The notes: a model not told the origin generated them from the sequence alone. Positions 22,574 to 33,865 are shown, numbered from the stretch's first letter. The stretch is DNA of 64,000 nucleotides from Acanthococcus lagerstroemiae (GCA_031841125.1 CM063110.1:57573946-57637945); one strand, 5' to 3'. Made by a program: numbers and translations.

Positions 22574-22853
22574 CAGAAATGAAATTTGACTTTCAGTCTG
22601 GAAAGGTGGAGAAGAAAAATTTGCCGATAAATATTTTTTGAAAACTAAAAACTCGCTAACAAAATGTTTAAAAAATGAAACATTTGCCAATTTTTTAATC
22701 GAAATGTTTTTTAATTGAAAAATAAAATAAATAAACAAACTAACATGCATAAAAAAATGAAAATTCAAATGAACAGTTTCAAAATTTGCCGACTGTCAAT
22801 TTTTTGGGGAGAAGGGGGGTCAAACCACCACAACCCCTATTGTTTCGCCCCTG
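22574..22853 (-). mobile_element. hAT-type MITE, family A, copy 4
   Basis: Read on the minus strand, it runs from CAGGGGCGAAAC (22853) to ATTTCATTTCTG (22574), 280 bp with all family landmarks: a GGGGTTG/CCCC block, GTCGGCAAATTTTGAAACTG and a TTTTTCTTCTCCACC-type 3' part. No target duplication is evident. Confidence 0.65.
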
Positions 22854-23124
22854 CCAACGTGAGAGGCGACTATTTTTTAAATGCAGATTTTGTTGCATGA
22901 GAAGACTGGACTACGCTTACTTCGTAAGACATTTTCGGGGCAATGCATTGTGACCAACATAATAAAATGTGCAAAAAAGAGATTAAAAATACATGGACGC
23001 ATGAGTCCCTTTTCTACGACGTCTTCTTAGTTGGGTATAGTGTTCTGTCCTAAAGGTGTTGATATAACACTACCCGCTGTTGTTTCCCGCTTGATGCATT
23101 GTCCCTTCGCGGACTCAATTTCGA

Positions 23125-23426
23125 CAAAGAAAGAGTCCGACCTCTGCACGAAAGAACATTGTTACATGTTATTAAGTCGTCCTGACTACAGACAACCGCG
23201 TTGACGCACATACCCAGTATCCACGGTCCGATACCTTCTCTAGTAGTCCATTTTCGGCTTCGCTCGGCATTCTCCGTGTCCGTCGCTCAAATGTAAAGAA
23301 TGACTGCGTAAAGAGGAATTACGCAACTACATCACGATGGTAACGCTTTTCTGTGGAGCGTTTTTTGAGGAACGTTCTCAGCGGAATTTTTCTCTTGTGC
23401 GTGGCGAGCCATTAGACATATCCATG
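23125..23426 (+). repeat. Interspersed repeat, family B, copy 1
   Basis: About 300 bp that match 47985-48261 in the same orientation. Shared landmarks are CTGCACG.AAGAACAT, CGTTGACGC, GCTCGGCATTCTCCGTGT, CGCAACTACATCAC and GAGCCATTA. I cannot assign it to a class; no coding capacity. Confidence 0.8.
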
Positions 23427-23471
23427 CCAAAATACCCGGACCTTAGTTCCTTATTTAACCGCATACATATA

Positions 23472-23560
23472 CAGCAGACTTCCGATTATCTGACCTAATT
23501 GGGACTGAAGGTGAGGCGAATAACGAAAATGGCAGATAACCCGAAAGTATGTAATTTTGA
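23472..23560 (+). mobile_element. Tigger-like left end, solo
   Basis: TA then CAGCAGACTTCCGATTATC (23472-) resembles the terminal repeats of pogo/Tigger elements. I see no right end or transposase nearby. The open frame at 23615-24052 has low-complexity composition and is not convincing. Confidence 0.4.
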
Positions 23561-24183
23561 TCAAAAAACATTGACAGATGGGGAAAACAGTTTTTACTGA
23601 ATCAAGTACGTTCCGTGGTATGTAAGTCATTTCATACAAAAAAACTTCAATATTATTTGAAGAAGAAGAAATTGGTAATTTTGACTTTTCTCTTCAATAA
23701 AAGGGGAAAACGACAATACTGTAGAAGAAAAAAGCTAAAACGACTCCCTTACATTGGACTGAAACAAAAATTGAACATCATTTTGATACTCGAACATCGT
23801 TATATTATTACTATCACCCTCCCACGTTATTGTTTAAGATCCCCTACACTAACAAGCAAATTATCATGTCCTACACCGTATTACTCATCATCTCACAGGC
23901 ATTGTGAGGACGGAAGACTTAACTTTTGTAGTTTTCCAAATCCGCACAGTATCACAGAAAACAATACAACATGCTCTTACAAACACTACATACTTACGGG
24001 CCACATTCTTCTTTTTCACTCGGTCATCTGCTCAGTCCCCTTGAAATGTTAATCTCTGTCGGATGAAATAGACTAATTATACCTCAACGAGGGACTTCTA
24101 ATTTACTTTTTCATCCTAATTTACAGCGTGTCCATTGTTTCGGGAACTTCAAAAGGATCTTCACGCGATAATATTACCGAGAA

Positions 24184-24548
24184 ACTGAGTAGTTCTTACT
24201 TGATGCCTCTCCACATTCACTGTTTGACCTCGTCTTCAACCGAGAAATTAAGTGGTCTCAAATGGAAAATAATAGATGCGAATATGGAAAGTAATAGATG
24301 CGAATAGGGGGTTTGCCCCCCCCCCGCACACTAAAACGCCCCCAAAAATGAAGAATTGCATAGTGAAAGAAATTTTATTATTATTTTGATAGCTGTCAGC
24401 CCTCCTCCTCATAAGCTCACTCCTCACTCCAGGTCGGCTATTCGCGCTTCAACGGAGAGCGTAAGTGGTTTACAGAGTAGTTCTTAGATGGTGCCCTTCT
24501 ACATTCGCTATTCGACCTTGTCCTACACCGAGCATTTATATGATCTTA
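24184..24548 (+). repeat. Pair of ~75-bp diverged direct repeats
   Basis: The segment 24184-24258 (GAGTAGTTCTT ... CCACATTC ... GACCT.GTC ... ACCGAG) recurs at 24474-24548 with about a quarter of positions changed. Between them is a C-run and otherwise nothing. Confidence 0.6.
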
Positions 24549-24559
24549 CCCGGAGAATA

Positions 24560-26160
24560 TAAGTGGTCTCAAACAACAATCTTCTTTTTTTTTTTTGTTC
24601 TCCGGTTTCAAATGTCGAAACTCTTGATTCGAGTGACCTTTGAAAGGCGGAAAACAAGCGCTCGAGAACGTATACACACATATAACCGCGATTATTCAAT
24701 GAAACCCACGAACGAACCGAGTCCGTCGGGTAGCTTTTAGAAAATAATTTAAACTAGAAGGCGCACGCGACAAAGAAAGGAAAACATTAATGAGGACTGC
24801 GAGAAGCACGAGTCAAATGAAGCATATAAAAAGCACATGACTTTGAAAGAACAGTATGTACGGAGAGAAGAACGAGAGAACAGCAGCAGAATGAAAATGG
24901 AGAAGCTGAAACAATGAGAGATTTCCTTTTAAAATCAAAATGAAGAATCTCAATCCCGCGGACCCAACGCTAAAATCTAATTTCTTGAAAGCTCGAAATG
25001 TGCAACATAATTCCGACAATCTTTAAAACACTTTTATCAAGATGAAGGCATTTCCGAGTAGCTTGTTCGTTCCCGATTTAAGAATTTCCTGCTTTACTCG
25101 CGGCAACTGTTTACTCCACTAGTCTTATTTCCTCGCAGGAAAAGTCAGCAGCCGCAATGCCGTCGAGCGGGGGAAATTTAGGCGCTCGAAAGTTTAGAAT
25201 TTTTGAAAATTCTCCCGCAGTTGGAATTACTTAGTTCGTGAAAAACAGATTCCTCTACTTCGAAGAACGAGAAAAACAAAAACAAAAGTAGAAAAACGTG
25301 AAACGTGCCAAGAGTTATCCTGAACGTATATGAAGCACGTAATTTAACATTTCTAAAGTCAGGTAGTAAAATTTTATTACTTTTGAATTTTATTTTATTA
25401 TCGTATATTATCCATGCTCAGTTTCTAAATTTCCTGTTTAAACGGTGCAAGTTTTTTTTTTCTGCAGAACTATATTCCTCTCGCTCGATTTGCTGATACC
25501 CATAGAATGGCGAGGATTCAAATAAGACATTTTCAAAAAGAGAACTTTTCATTTCGGTAATGTTTTAGACGTTCAGGAGATGTGTACACGTACTTACAAA
25601 ATACTACAAACGTAAAATTGAAATACCATTTTCAGTACTTTATTGAAAGGGAAAAAGTAGACGAATAGGATTCTCGTGTGAAACGATTCTTACCAGTCGA
25701 CTTGGAAATGTACAAAATACATTTTCAGTAGGCCGACTCAACTTATCACCATGTACCATAGTAACAACCATTTTGTACTATCTGGAAATGGTTACACACA
25801 GTGGCATACGGAGATATTCAACAGAAAGAGGGACAGTGGGACCCCGAGTAAAAATAAGAAAAACACGCCAGAACTGGAAATCAATCGGAAAAGTCGAACA
25901 AAAATAATACGAGCAAATTAGAGAATCCGCAAAATCAACTCTGGCTTATCTCTGGTCAATCTACACGTTATTATACAGGGATAGTAGAGCTGATATTTGA
26001 AGAGAGAAAAGTTGGAATTCCCCCGCTCTATCGCAAAAGAGACGCATTGTAAATTCTTCCAAGTATTAAGAAGCAATGGAAGTTGATGAAACAGAAAATA
26101 TTCAGGTGTAAGCTCCTAATAGTAATTGCTATCGAGATAAGCGTAAGCACAAGGAGAACA
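24560..26160. other. No gene seen
   Basis: AT-rich unique-looking DNA; T-run at about 24585-24596. No supported feature. Confidence 0.5.
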
Positions 26161-26186
26161 GTCAACTTAATAAGTCAAGTTTGTAA

Positions 26187-26345
26187 GGCCTGCCTCCCCC
26201 TCAGGGGAGATCCAGTTTGGTCGGAAAACAAAAACTGGAGCATAAGCAGTAAGCATAAGTTCTGAGGCCGGCCTCCCCTGAAGGGGAGATCTGGGAAACC
26301 AAAGCTGCTGCAGCATACAAAAGACACTAACAGCAGCGGGTGAGA
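26187..26345 (+). repeat. Two-unit tandem duplication (~79 bp)
   Basis: GGCC.GCCTCCCC...AGGGGAGATC starts unit 1 at 26187 and unit 2 at 26266. Each unit holds a CTCCCC/GGGGAG hairpin and a later GGAAAACAAA or GGAAACCAAA phrase. A GGAACCT triplet repeat follows at about 26408-26428. Confidence 0.7.
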
Positions 26346-26530
26346 AAGGTTGAGGGAGCAACGGGAAGCCCAGGGGCACCGCGGCATCTTTGAGCGTCCC
26401 CCTGTAATGGAACCTGGAACCTGGAACCTGACACTGGACTCACTCGCGCCAACCAATTCGATGAAAGCAACAAAGAACTGGAGGCAGAAGTCTTGTGGTA
26501 ACCGTCTGACCATGCAGGCGGTCCCCAGGA

Positions 26531-26845
26531 TTCTTATAACAAGAGGTTAGCTCATTTAGAAGGCGCAAAGACGTCAATGACGTCACTGAGTTGCCAATCA
26601 CATGGGGCGCTTACGGGACTACAGCTTTTTTCGATTTTTACTCATAATTGATTCCTGCAACATATTTGTTTATTATTTTCACCGCATACGGCCTTCAATT
26701 AACTACCGTTTAAAAAAAGAAAAAGTCCTCTACGGCAAAAATTCAGTTTTCCCATTCCTTACGAAGTGAATTTCGGCGCGGGGGAGACAGGAAGAACAGT
26801 TGCGGATTGCCTACCCGAATGAGCTAACCTTCTCTAGTTATAAGA
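26531..26845. mobile_element. MITE with ~28-bp terminal inverted repeats
   Basis: TTCTTATAAC.AGAG.GTTAGC with TCATT (26531-26556) is mirrored at 26818-26845. The element is 315 bp and has no coding capacity. GGCGGTCCCC occurs just outside on both sides (26517-26526 and 26852-26861), which may be an eroded 10-bp target duplication separated from the ends by 4-6 bp. Confidence 0.7.
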
Positions 26846-26890
26846 ACTTCGGGCGGTCCCCTCTACTTGGATCGAACCTCCGGTCGTCGA

Positions 26891-28426
26891 CAGCCTGATG
26901 AGAGGGAGGAGGAGGGAAATTTCCCTCGGGCCCCGGTCTTGGAAGGGGACCCACCGAAAATACTATGTTACGACGACCTATGTTCGTCTCAAAAATTATC
27001 CGGCGGTGAACGAGAAACTGTCCGACTGCTAATAGCTACCTGACCCTGCGGCCTAATTTTTACACACCGGCACCGTCACAAAACCGGTACCGTCTTCCTC
27101 ACCGTTCTTCGCGTCCTTCGAAACCGATTCCGGCCTTCGAAACAGCGCTGGTCGCATATTCGGTGCTCGCCTTTTTTTCCTTCGGCCGTGTACCCTTTTA
27201 GCCCCTTTCCGTTCTTTCCCGCGCGATCTACGAGTTCGGCTATTGAGCCGCAGCGCGCTTTCTCTCTCCCTCTCTCTCTCTTCCTCTCGTAACATCAATT
27301 TTTCCCTCACCTACACACGCCGAGCAAATCCTATAAATTGTCTGTTTCCACCCTTTTGCGAGAATTGCTTTTAAGTTTGCGTACCGGCCTGGACTTGCCG
27401 GCTGGTTGTAAACCAAGACGAGTAGCCCGCTAGCTCGACTGTGTACCGGAGTCGGAATCCGCCTTGTTGCAAGCGAACTCTGTTCCTTCGGCTTTCTCGC
27501 CAGCCTACATCCACTTCTCACCTACTTGCTCTTAAGTTTGCGTACCGGACTGGATCTGCCTACTGGTTGTAAACCTAGACAAGTAGCCTACTAGCTCGAC
27601 TGCTTACCGGGGTCGGAGTCCGCCTGGTTGCAAGCGAACTATCTCTATTTAACACCTACTTCCACCTATAGTTCCTCCTTGCTGACTTGCTTCTCAAGTT
27701 TACGTACCGAACTGGATACGCCTACTGGTGGTAAACCTAGACAAGTAGCCTAAAGCTCGTTTGCAGACTGGACCAAACCCCGGTCGCAAGCGAGCTCCTG
27801 CTAACCCTGGCCCTATAGCTAGCAAGCCAACGCAAAGTTATTTAGGACGCAGGGCCATCGTTCGGCTATACCGCATGACCGCATCGTCGCCTCTCGTCGC
27901 GGGGGCCCAGTAGTGCTAGTTCGCCAACTTAAACCCCGGTGTTGATAATTTCGTTCCGCTGGGCAACCCCCCCCCCCTGTTCATTCTGTTTTTCAATTGT
28001 ACATACGTAATTACTATTTCTAAGTGGCTATAGTAGTGCGCAAGAGCCCATTAGTTGTACAGACATATTAAATAATCTGAATTATTCTTAAATCTGCGTA
28101 ATTCGTGTTTTTCGAACTTTACACATCGCAACCCCCGCCTAACTATGTCGCTCCTCGATGAGACCAGCGTGTCGACCCATTGTGCCGCGTTCCGGTCACT
28201 CCGAAGCCGCCGCGTACCGTTGCACCTTGTTCGACCGGCCTCCTCCGCGGGACTGCCGGGCCAGACGGTCCGGAGATCCCGACAACCAAAAAGGCAAAAA
28301 ATATATGAAAATAATCGAAAACTATTTTAATGAAGCAAAGCAAAGTAAAACTGAACAAAAACATTGATACGTAATCGATGCGGTTGGGTCGTTCCCCTGG
28401 GTCCCAATTTCCTCTCTACGGCCCTG
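26891..28426 (+). mobile_element. 1.5-kb hAT-like non-autonomous element
   Basis: CAG...GAGAGG at 26891 and, on the minus strand from 28426, CAGGGCCGTAGAGAGG with GGAAATT further in, are weak inverted ends. The outer flanks GTCGTCGA (26883-26890) and GTCATCGG (28427-28434) agree at six of eight bases. The interior is GC-rich with a three-unit 161-bp tandem array and no transposase. Confidence 0.45.
27373..27800 (+). repeat. 161-bp tandem repeat, three units
   Basis: Units begin at 27373, 27534 and 27696 with AAGTTT.CGTACCG, followed by CTGGTTGTAAACC.AGAC, AGTAGCC and a conserved end GCAAGCGA.CT. Each unit can fold, since its start AGTTTGCG pairs with its end CAAGCGAACT. Confidence 0.85.
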
Positions 28427-30755
28427 GTCATCGGTGTGTTGCCAAAAAGGCGGGCGGCGAAACTGACTGACTGAAGACAGACACAGTAATCCAGTCTACC
28501 TTAAGACTGGTAAATAGAACTTAAGGTATATTTCACATTCATAACGTCATCTCAAAGTGTGAGCTCCCCTGTCTGCCGCGCGCTAAGCCTACTCCAAAAT
28601 ATAAAAAGCAGAGGAGAGGAGATAACCTCAACTTTCATTTTATGTACTTGTACAATACACAGAGCCACCCGACGATGTCCGGGCTGGTCGCCGGGTGGGG
28701 ACTTGGCTCCTCGCGGGAGGAAAAAAAGGTTAGGCAAAGTTCCCATTTTGATACACATACGCCGCAGCCCTGCAGTGATTTCAGGAGTTCTCGGTCTCAT
28801 GTTCGCACTGTAACACATCCCACTGTAACGTCCACTTCAAATTCAGTCACTCGTATGAGATGTTCTACAGACGTCATAAAAGTTTGAACATGTTTCCTGC
28901 TCTATTTCCGAGTAGAGTAATCGAGGAAGCCAATTTACCGGTCGTTAGTACAAATGCACTGTTTTCTATCATTTCTGCGTGCAAGCCTATCCAGTAAAAC
29001 TAGCACTAGCAGGAGCCAATTTGGATACTGCCACAGAACTAATTTTTTAGTTCGGGAGCGAATTCGGGTTCAGCCATTCCAAAGTGATCTACGTACTCAT
29101 AAATTTAAAAATTTCAGATCCTCTCAGACCGCTTTACGACCTATTCATATCTTTCTCACGGACATATCAAACCTAAATCGTAATTTCAATTCAGACAGCC
29201 TCTTCTTCAATAATTCAAAATAATTCCAAGAAATATCGCTGCAATTCATAATATACTACTCTTGTTTTTTCTTCATTCTTTTTATTTTTTTCGTTTTCTT
29301 TTTTCACGTGCGTAAGCCATTTTTTTCAGAATTGATATTATTTTTTACTTCAGCTGGCAGCAGAAATAAAACACCGCGACGCATAGGGATAAAACAACTG
29401 TGCCTGATTATTAATGATCTGTCTTGTTGTCAGGCCACCAAGAACGACAAAAACTTTCAGATTTCATTTGTGCGGAAAGTTTCACTTTAGTTTTCTCCAA
29501 GTTGTCGATGTTGCTACAGCTTCCATAACTGAAATAATTTTGTTGCCATTTCCTTCCTCAGTCGCAGCAGGAAACAAGAAACAGGGCAGCGAAGTTATTT
29601 CGCGCAATATTGAGTGCTGATATGAAAACCAAGAAAAAAAAAGAGAGAAAAAGAAAGTTGGAAGTGTTGGTCAGTTAAATTAACTGATTCAGCTAGCACA
29701 CTAACGCGGCGTTTTGGACGGCAGTCATTTCAATTTCTTGATAAAGACAAATGAAAATTAATATATTTTAATAATTAACTGAACAAATCGCAACAAGAAA
29801 TCAGCCAAATAACGAAAAATGAGAAACATATTTTTGGCCGAGCGATTCATTCCGTCACAGCATGACGACCTGGCAGTCAGATCAAGCCAGAATCCAGGTA
29901 TTACAGAGATTGTTAGATTTATTTATAAAAACCCAAATATGACTAATACTCACATTTGGTTTCAAAAGTTTAGCGCCGAAAAGGTCTTTTTAGCACAGCA
30001 AACGGATTTTCATGATTTCGAACATCTACAGACACTAGAAACTTGACATTTCTCGTTCAAGATGACCATGGTGTTCTTTCACAATTTCCGTTTCTTTCTC
30101 TCGTTCATTAAAAAACTACACTTCAATCGCAACAAAGAACGTCTTATCTTTCAGGACTCAAAGACCAACAGGGTTGAAGAAAAAATCCAGAAGTTCCAGA
30201 TGATGCAGTTCATTATAGGGGGAAAATATTCAACTATTCAATTTTATCTCAAAATTGACTACTTATCAAGCGTGAATAAACGGAGAGGACAGAAGAGACA
30301 ACTGCCACTTTCAGAGCAAAAGATTTTTACTGAAAATGCTTCAACGAGGGACTTACACTGCTAACCACTTTCATTCCTTCGTAGTTGCTCATTTTTTGCC
30401 ATGCTTACTGTGGGTGACACTTCTTGCCGAAAAAAGTAGAAACCCCGAATTCTTATAGTTAAAAGGATGTTATGTATCGTCCATAAATTAATTTCCACAA
30501 AATTTTGAAATTAATATGGTTAATATGCATAATGCATTTTTACTGTACTTACGAATACACTGTTAGTTTTCCAACCTTCGTCAGGCAACCATAGAAAAAT
30601 TGGCACTCACCTGAAACAAATAAAAATATGGAAAACGTTAGAGCATTGAAAGTACGCTATAGATACTCAAACGTAAGTACATAAATTTTGGGCCCTATCG
30701 TGGATATACAGGGTCATATTTCAGGTTGTTTTTCTCGTCCATTAAAAAACGAAAA
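28427..30755. other. No gene seen
   Basis: Mixed-composition DNA. The overlapping open frames at 28552-28818 on both strands have no recognisable domain. The rest is AT-rich with short low-complexity frames. Confidence 0.45.
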
Positions 30756-30828
30756 TCTATATTATAAAATCCAACGTCAACTCCGTGAATGAATGTGTCG
30801 ATCGCATAGCATAAACAAACTTTTTTTT

Positions 30829-30930
30829 GGCTTTTGTATTGAAGCGAGGCCGAAGGCCGAGCTAGGTTAGTTTTGGCTTTTGGCTGTGTGGAATTTAATG
30901 CGAGGCCGGAGGCCGAGCTATGATTAGTTT
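30829..30930 (+). repeat. Two 56-bp subterminal units with GGCC hairpins
   Basis: GCGAGGCCGAAGGCCGAGCT (from 30845) and GCGAGGCCGGAGGCCGAGCT (from 30900) with similar TAGTTTTG flanks. Each forms a 4-bp GGCC stem around GAA or GGA. Confidence 0.7.
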
Positions 30931-31159
30931 TGTCTACTATAAGAGAAGGTACTACAAGGATCCAGATTATAGGATCCTTTTTCTAATTCGTGATTTATTT
31001 ATTTTTGAGCTATGGTTGATTCAAAATTCAAGGACATCATGATAATTATTATCGTGCAATAATCATGATGATTGATGAAGTTTTGGCAAATGGCTTATTA
31101 GTTATTAATATTTCCTATCGAGAATATAATTTACTTGAGACAGAAGTAAATATTTATAG

Positions 31160-32740
31160 TTTCAGTTTCACACGTTTTCTTCTGTATGCTGTACGCCTGG
31201 GAAATCTGTGAAAGGTAAGTAAAGTTGGTAATTATTTTGAAGAGAATTTACTATTAGCTACTGCAAATTACGCGACGTTAGGCGAGGGTACCGACTTTGT
31301 TTTTTCATGTAAATATGCGTCAAGGTTTGCTCTTTCCAATAATAAATACATCAGTTTCCCCAAAATATTCATCCATAATGCCACAATTGTTGAAAAAGCG
31401 TTCGATGAGTCAACTAACAACCTGTGGCCGTACATTTACAGCTCTATTCATTTGTTGGAAGGATAACATTTGAAATAGCCGATTTACTCAAATGTTCCTT
31501 GTCGTTTGTTGCAGAGTAACTGTATCCATCCTCTGTTAGCACGTCAATGTTGAGTTCTTTTCTGGTGAGTTAACGCTGTTACAATTTAATGTTTATGTTT
31601 ACTTTGTTGTTGGGAGAATAAGCTGCTTCTTTCGAATGTTCATTTTCATTTGTTACAATAATGTAACAGCACCCTGTCATCGTTTATTATCCTTCAGTGA
31701 AGAGTAAGACATTAGTGGCTTACAGTTATTTTAGTTTTATCGACTTACCCTTGGATCTGGTGAGTTTAGAAGCGCAGAAAATGTGTTAATCAACAAAATT
31801 ACTATCAATAGAAGACAATATCCCAGTTGAAACGATGAGCATGAACATTCGTATTTATTTGCCTACTTCAAAGATAAGGGAAACGTTCGATGCAGCAAAT
31901 GATTCTGACCCTTTAGTCTCCTTCGGTGTAAGATACTGTAACCCATTAGTTACTCACTATATGTGGAAAAAATACGTATCATTACACTGTTAGTTGTTTT
32001 CTGTTTTCATAAATTCGTGATTGCAACAGAATGAATATGAACAGTCATGTTCTTACAGATGAAAAGAACCTTGCATGCCATAAAGAATTTCTGATATAAA
32101 TTAAGTTTTGCATTTCTTTGTTTCAGAATCTAATTGGCTCAACTATCGACGTTTGATTTTCCTGGTGCTACTATCTGATTTTTGTCTTTCACGAGAGCTG
32201 CAGAATACCAAGGAATAGTATAGTTTCAGTGCCGAGTGAGGACCAAAAATACTTCTTCTAATGATTGATGATCATCATCGCAAAATTGTACTGGTATTTG
32301 TTACAACGTTTCCTTATTAGCCAGTGATGTGCTTCTTGGTTTCAATGTTTCGTTTCACTGGGTATTTTGTTTCATTTTTATTGTTATTGTTGTAATTTCA
32401 GTTGATTTCATTGAAAAAAACTAGTATTTTAATAAATTTGCACGACAAAATGGCGGAAAATTCATCCCCGGAGTCAGTGCTTGATCAGCAGATTAACAGA
32501 GACAGAGAATATGGATTGCGTACTGAAGATGCTAACCATGCTGAAGAGAAACTTATATCCATGCATTTGATTGAGATCTTAGAAAATGGACCTAATTTAC
32601 GAGTGAATTAGGTTCATTTTATTTATACCGCTATATAAGCACGAACGGGAAATATGGAAAACTGCGAGTGTTTCCTTTCAGTTTCACATTTTCTTATCCA
32701 GGTTTTGTAGTTTCTCTTGTCATTTTGTAAAATAAAGTCT
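31160..32740 (+). other. Candidate five-exon transcription unit inside Helitron
   Basis: Well-formed splice signals follow one another on the plus strand. There is a donor AAAG|GTAAGT at 31214/31215; exon 31515-31564 (acceptor TTTGTTGCAG, donor CTG|GTGAGT); exon 31698-31759 (acceptor TATCCTTCAG, donor CTG|GTGAGT); exon from 32127 (acceptor TTTGTTTCAG, possible donor at 32236); and a last exon from 32402 (acceptor TGTAATTTCAG). The last exon carries a short frame and an AATAAA at 32731. The internal exons are 50-62 bp and contain stops in all useful frames, so they would be leader or noncoding. This could be a captured host gene fragment or a lncRNA. Confidence 0.4.
32450..32611 (+). CDS. Short frame in the last candidate exon, unknown
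   Basis: The ATG at 32450 in the context AAAATGG opens a 53-residue frame (MAENSSPESVLDQQINRD ... EILENGPNLRVN) ending at TAG 32609-32611. AATAAA follows 120 bp later. The peptide is hydrophilic with helix-forming charged stretches and no membrane segment. The frame is open back to the splice acceptor at 32401, so it may instead be the tail of a longer protein. I recognise no family. Confidence 0.35.
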   Translation: MAENSSPESVLDQQINRDREYGLRTEDANHAEEKLISMHLIEILENGPNLRVN

Positions 32741-32975
32741 CCCATTATAGCAATCTTTTCATTTTTGCTACATTAATATAACAAAATTGTTTTATGGCAA
32801 GATTTGGTACAGCATTAAAAATACGTTTACATGTAGGTTAAACCCTACTATGTTTCAATTGGTTTGGTTTTCGTATTTTTCAATTGTATTGAATCTATAG
32901 CCGAAGCCAAAGTTGAATTTTTGTCCCGTTTTTTTCATTTTTTCCCATTTTTTCCCCCATGTATTGTTGTGTATG

Positions 32976-33163
32976 CAGGGCTGCAAAGTCAGCTGAAGGC
33001 CGAAAGTTTTAAGTCGAATCTTTATTGTTTTTGTTTCAAAGGCTGGAAGCCGAAAACTGAAAAGCAAAAATTTCGAAGCTGAAAGCCGAAGTCGAATCTT
33101 TATTTTTGAAGGTCAAAAGTTTAAGCTGAATCCGAAATTTTAATTTTCGGCTGTGCAGCCCTG
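32976..33163 (+). mobile_element. hAT-type MITE with AGCCGAA repeats
   Basis: CAGGGCTGCAAAG (32976) and CTGTGCAGCCCTG (33151-33163) form 11-of-13 inverted ends. The interior repeats AAGTCGAATCTTTAT and GAAGCCGAAA words. No 8-bp duplication is visible (TGTGTATG against GCTTCAAG). It lies just inside the Helitron 3' hairpin block. Confidence 0.6.
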
Positions 33164-33174
33164 GCTTCAAGTGA

Positions 33175-33331
33175 GTTGGCGCGAAGCGCCAACGAGGGAA
33201 AGCATTCGCGAGCGAAGCGAGTGAATGCTCCATCGAAGATGGAGAGGTAAAAAGATGGCGAGCCCGGCGACGGCGCGCGCTGCAAGCGCCTAGCCTCCAG
33301 GGGCGCTGTAAGCGCCCCGAGAGAGGCTAGT
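33175..33331 (+). repeat. Helitron 3' hairpin block with C(GAA)G loops
   Basis: Stem-loops in order: GTTGGCGC GAA GCGCCAAC (33175-33193); GCATTCGC...GAGTGAATGC around AGCGAAGC (33202-33228); CTCCATC GAA GATGGAG (33228-33244); a GGCGC/GCGCC pair (about 33272-33290); and GGGGCGCT GTA AGCGCCCC (33300-33318) enclosed by CTAGCCTC/GAGGCTAG (33290-33297, 33323-33330). The last one sits at the usual distance from the terminal CTAGT. Confidence 0.85.
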
Positions 33332-33865
33332 AGTAATTATAACACACACCTTTATCAACGGACAACATTGAGACGTTGGTTTTCTCACAATGAACATCTA
33401 TGGTGCGGAAAGATAAGAACAAGCCGAAGACCGGAAAAAGTCGAAGTAGCAACGGTGGTTATAGAAAAGAAACTGGTGGACCAAGTTAGCCGGACAGAAA
33501 GAGGTTAATGTCTAGAAAATTTCAGACTTTGCATTCTACATTTGACAAAAAATGAAGAAAACATCTGCATGAATGGTCGATCAGTACTATCTATGAATGG
33601 TGAAAATTTGATCGATATAAATTGTCGATGGAGTGACAGGTATACCTGCAATATACGATACGAGGTTCACTAGTATCCGAAATCCATAGTTTTGTTGTGG
33701 TTTTCACGTAAGAAGTGTGTTTAGAAGAGGAAAATGCATCATTAGACGAAGCCGCAGACAGGTGGGCTGGTGCTGAAACAAAGCCTACAGATAGTATAGG
33801 CACTACTTAATTTTCTAGTCACTTGGAAAACAGCCTTAAAACTAGAGCTCTGTACGCTTCGTGTA
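33332..33865. other. No gene seen
   Basis: Unique-looking AT-rich spacer between the Helitron and the foldback. Confidence 0.5.

Larger units (their letters stand above)
30756..33331 (+). mobile_element. Helitron with apparent captured spliced unit
   Basis: The 5' end TCTATATTATAAAATCC follows an A (30755-30756), as at many insect Helitrons. The 3' end is CTAGT (33327-33331), preceded at 8 bases by a perfect hairpin GGGGCGCT GTA AGCGCCCC (33300-33318). The base after CTAGT is A where T is expected, so the exact last base may differ. Two near-identical 50-bp units with GGCC hairpins (about 30829-30930) lie close to the 5' end. There is no Rep/helicase, so it is non-autonomous. Its interior holds splice-like exons and a hAT MITE. 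Confidence 0.6.

Noticed and set aside
26891..26930. Hammerhead core starting at CTGATGAGAG
   Set aside because: A GAAA follows but there is no stem II or stem I pairing around it.
28552..28818. Overlapping 84-88-codon frames on both strands
   Set aside because: Mutual shadows in GC-balanced DNA without any recognised motif.
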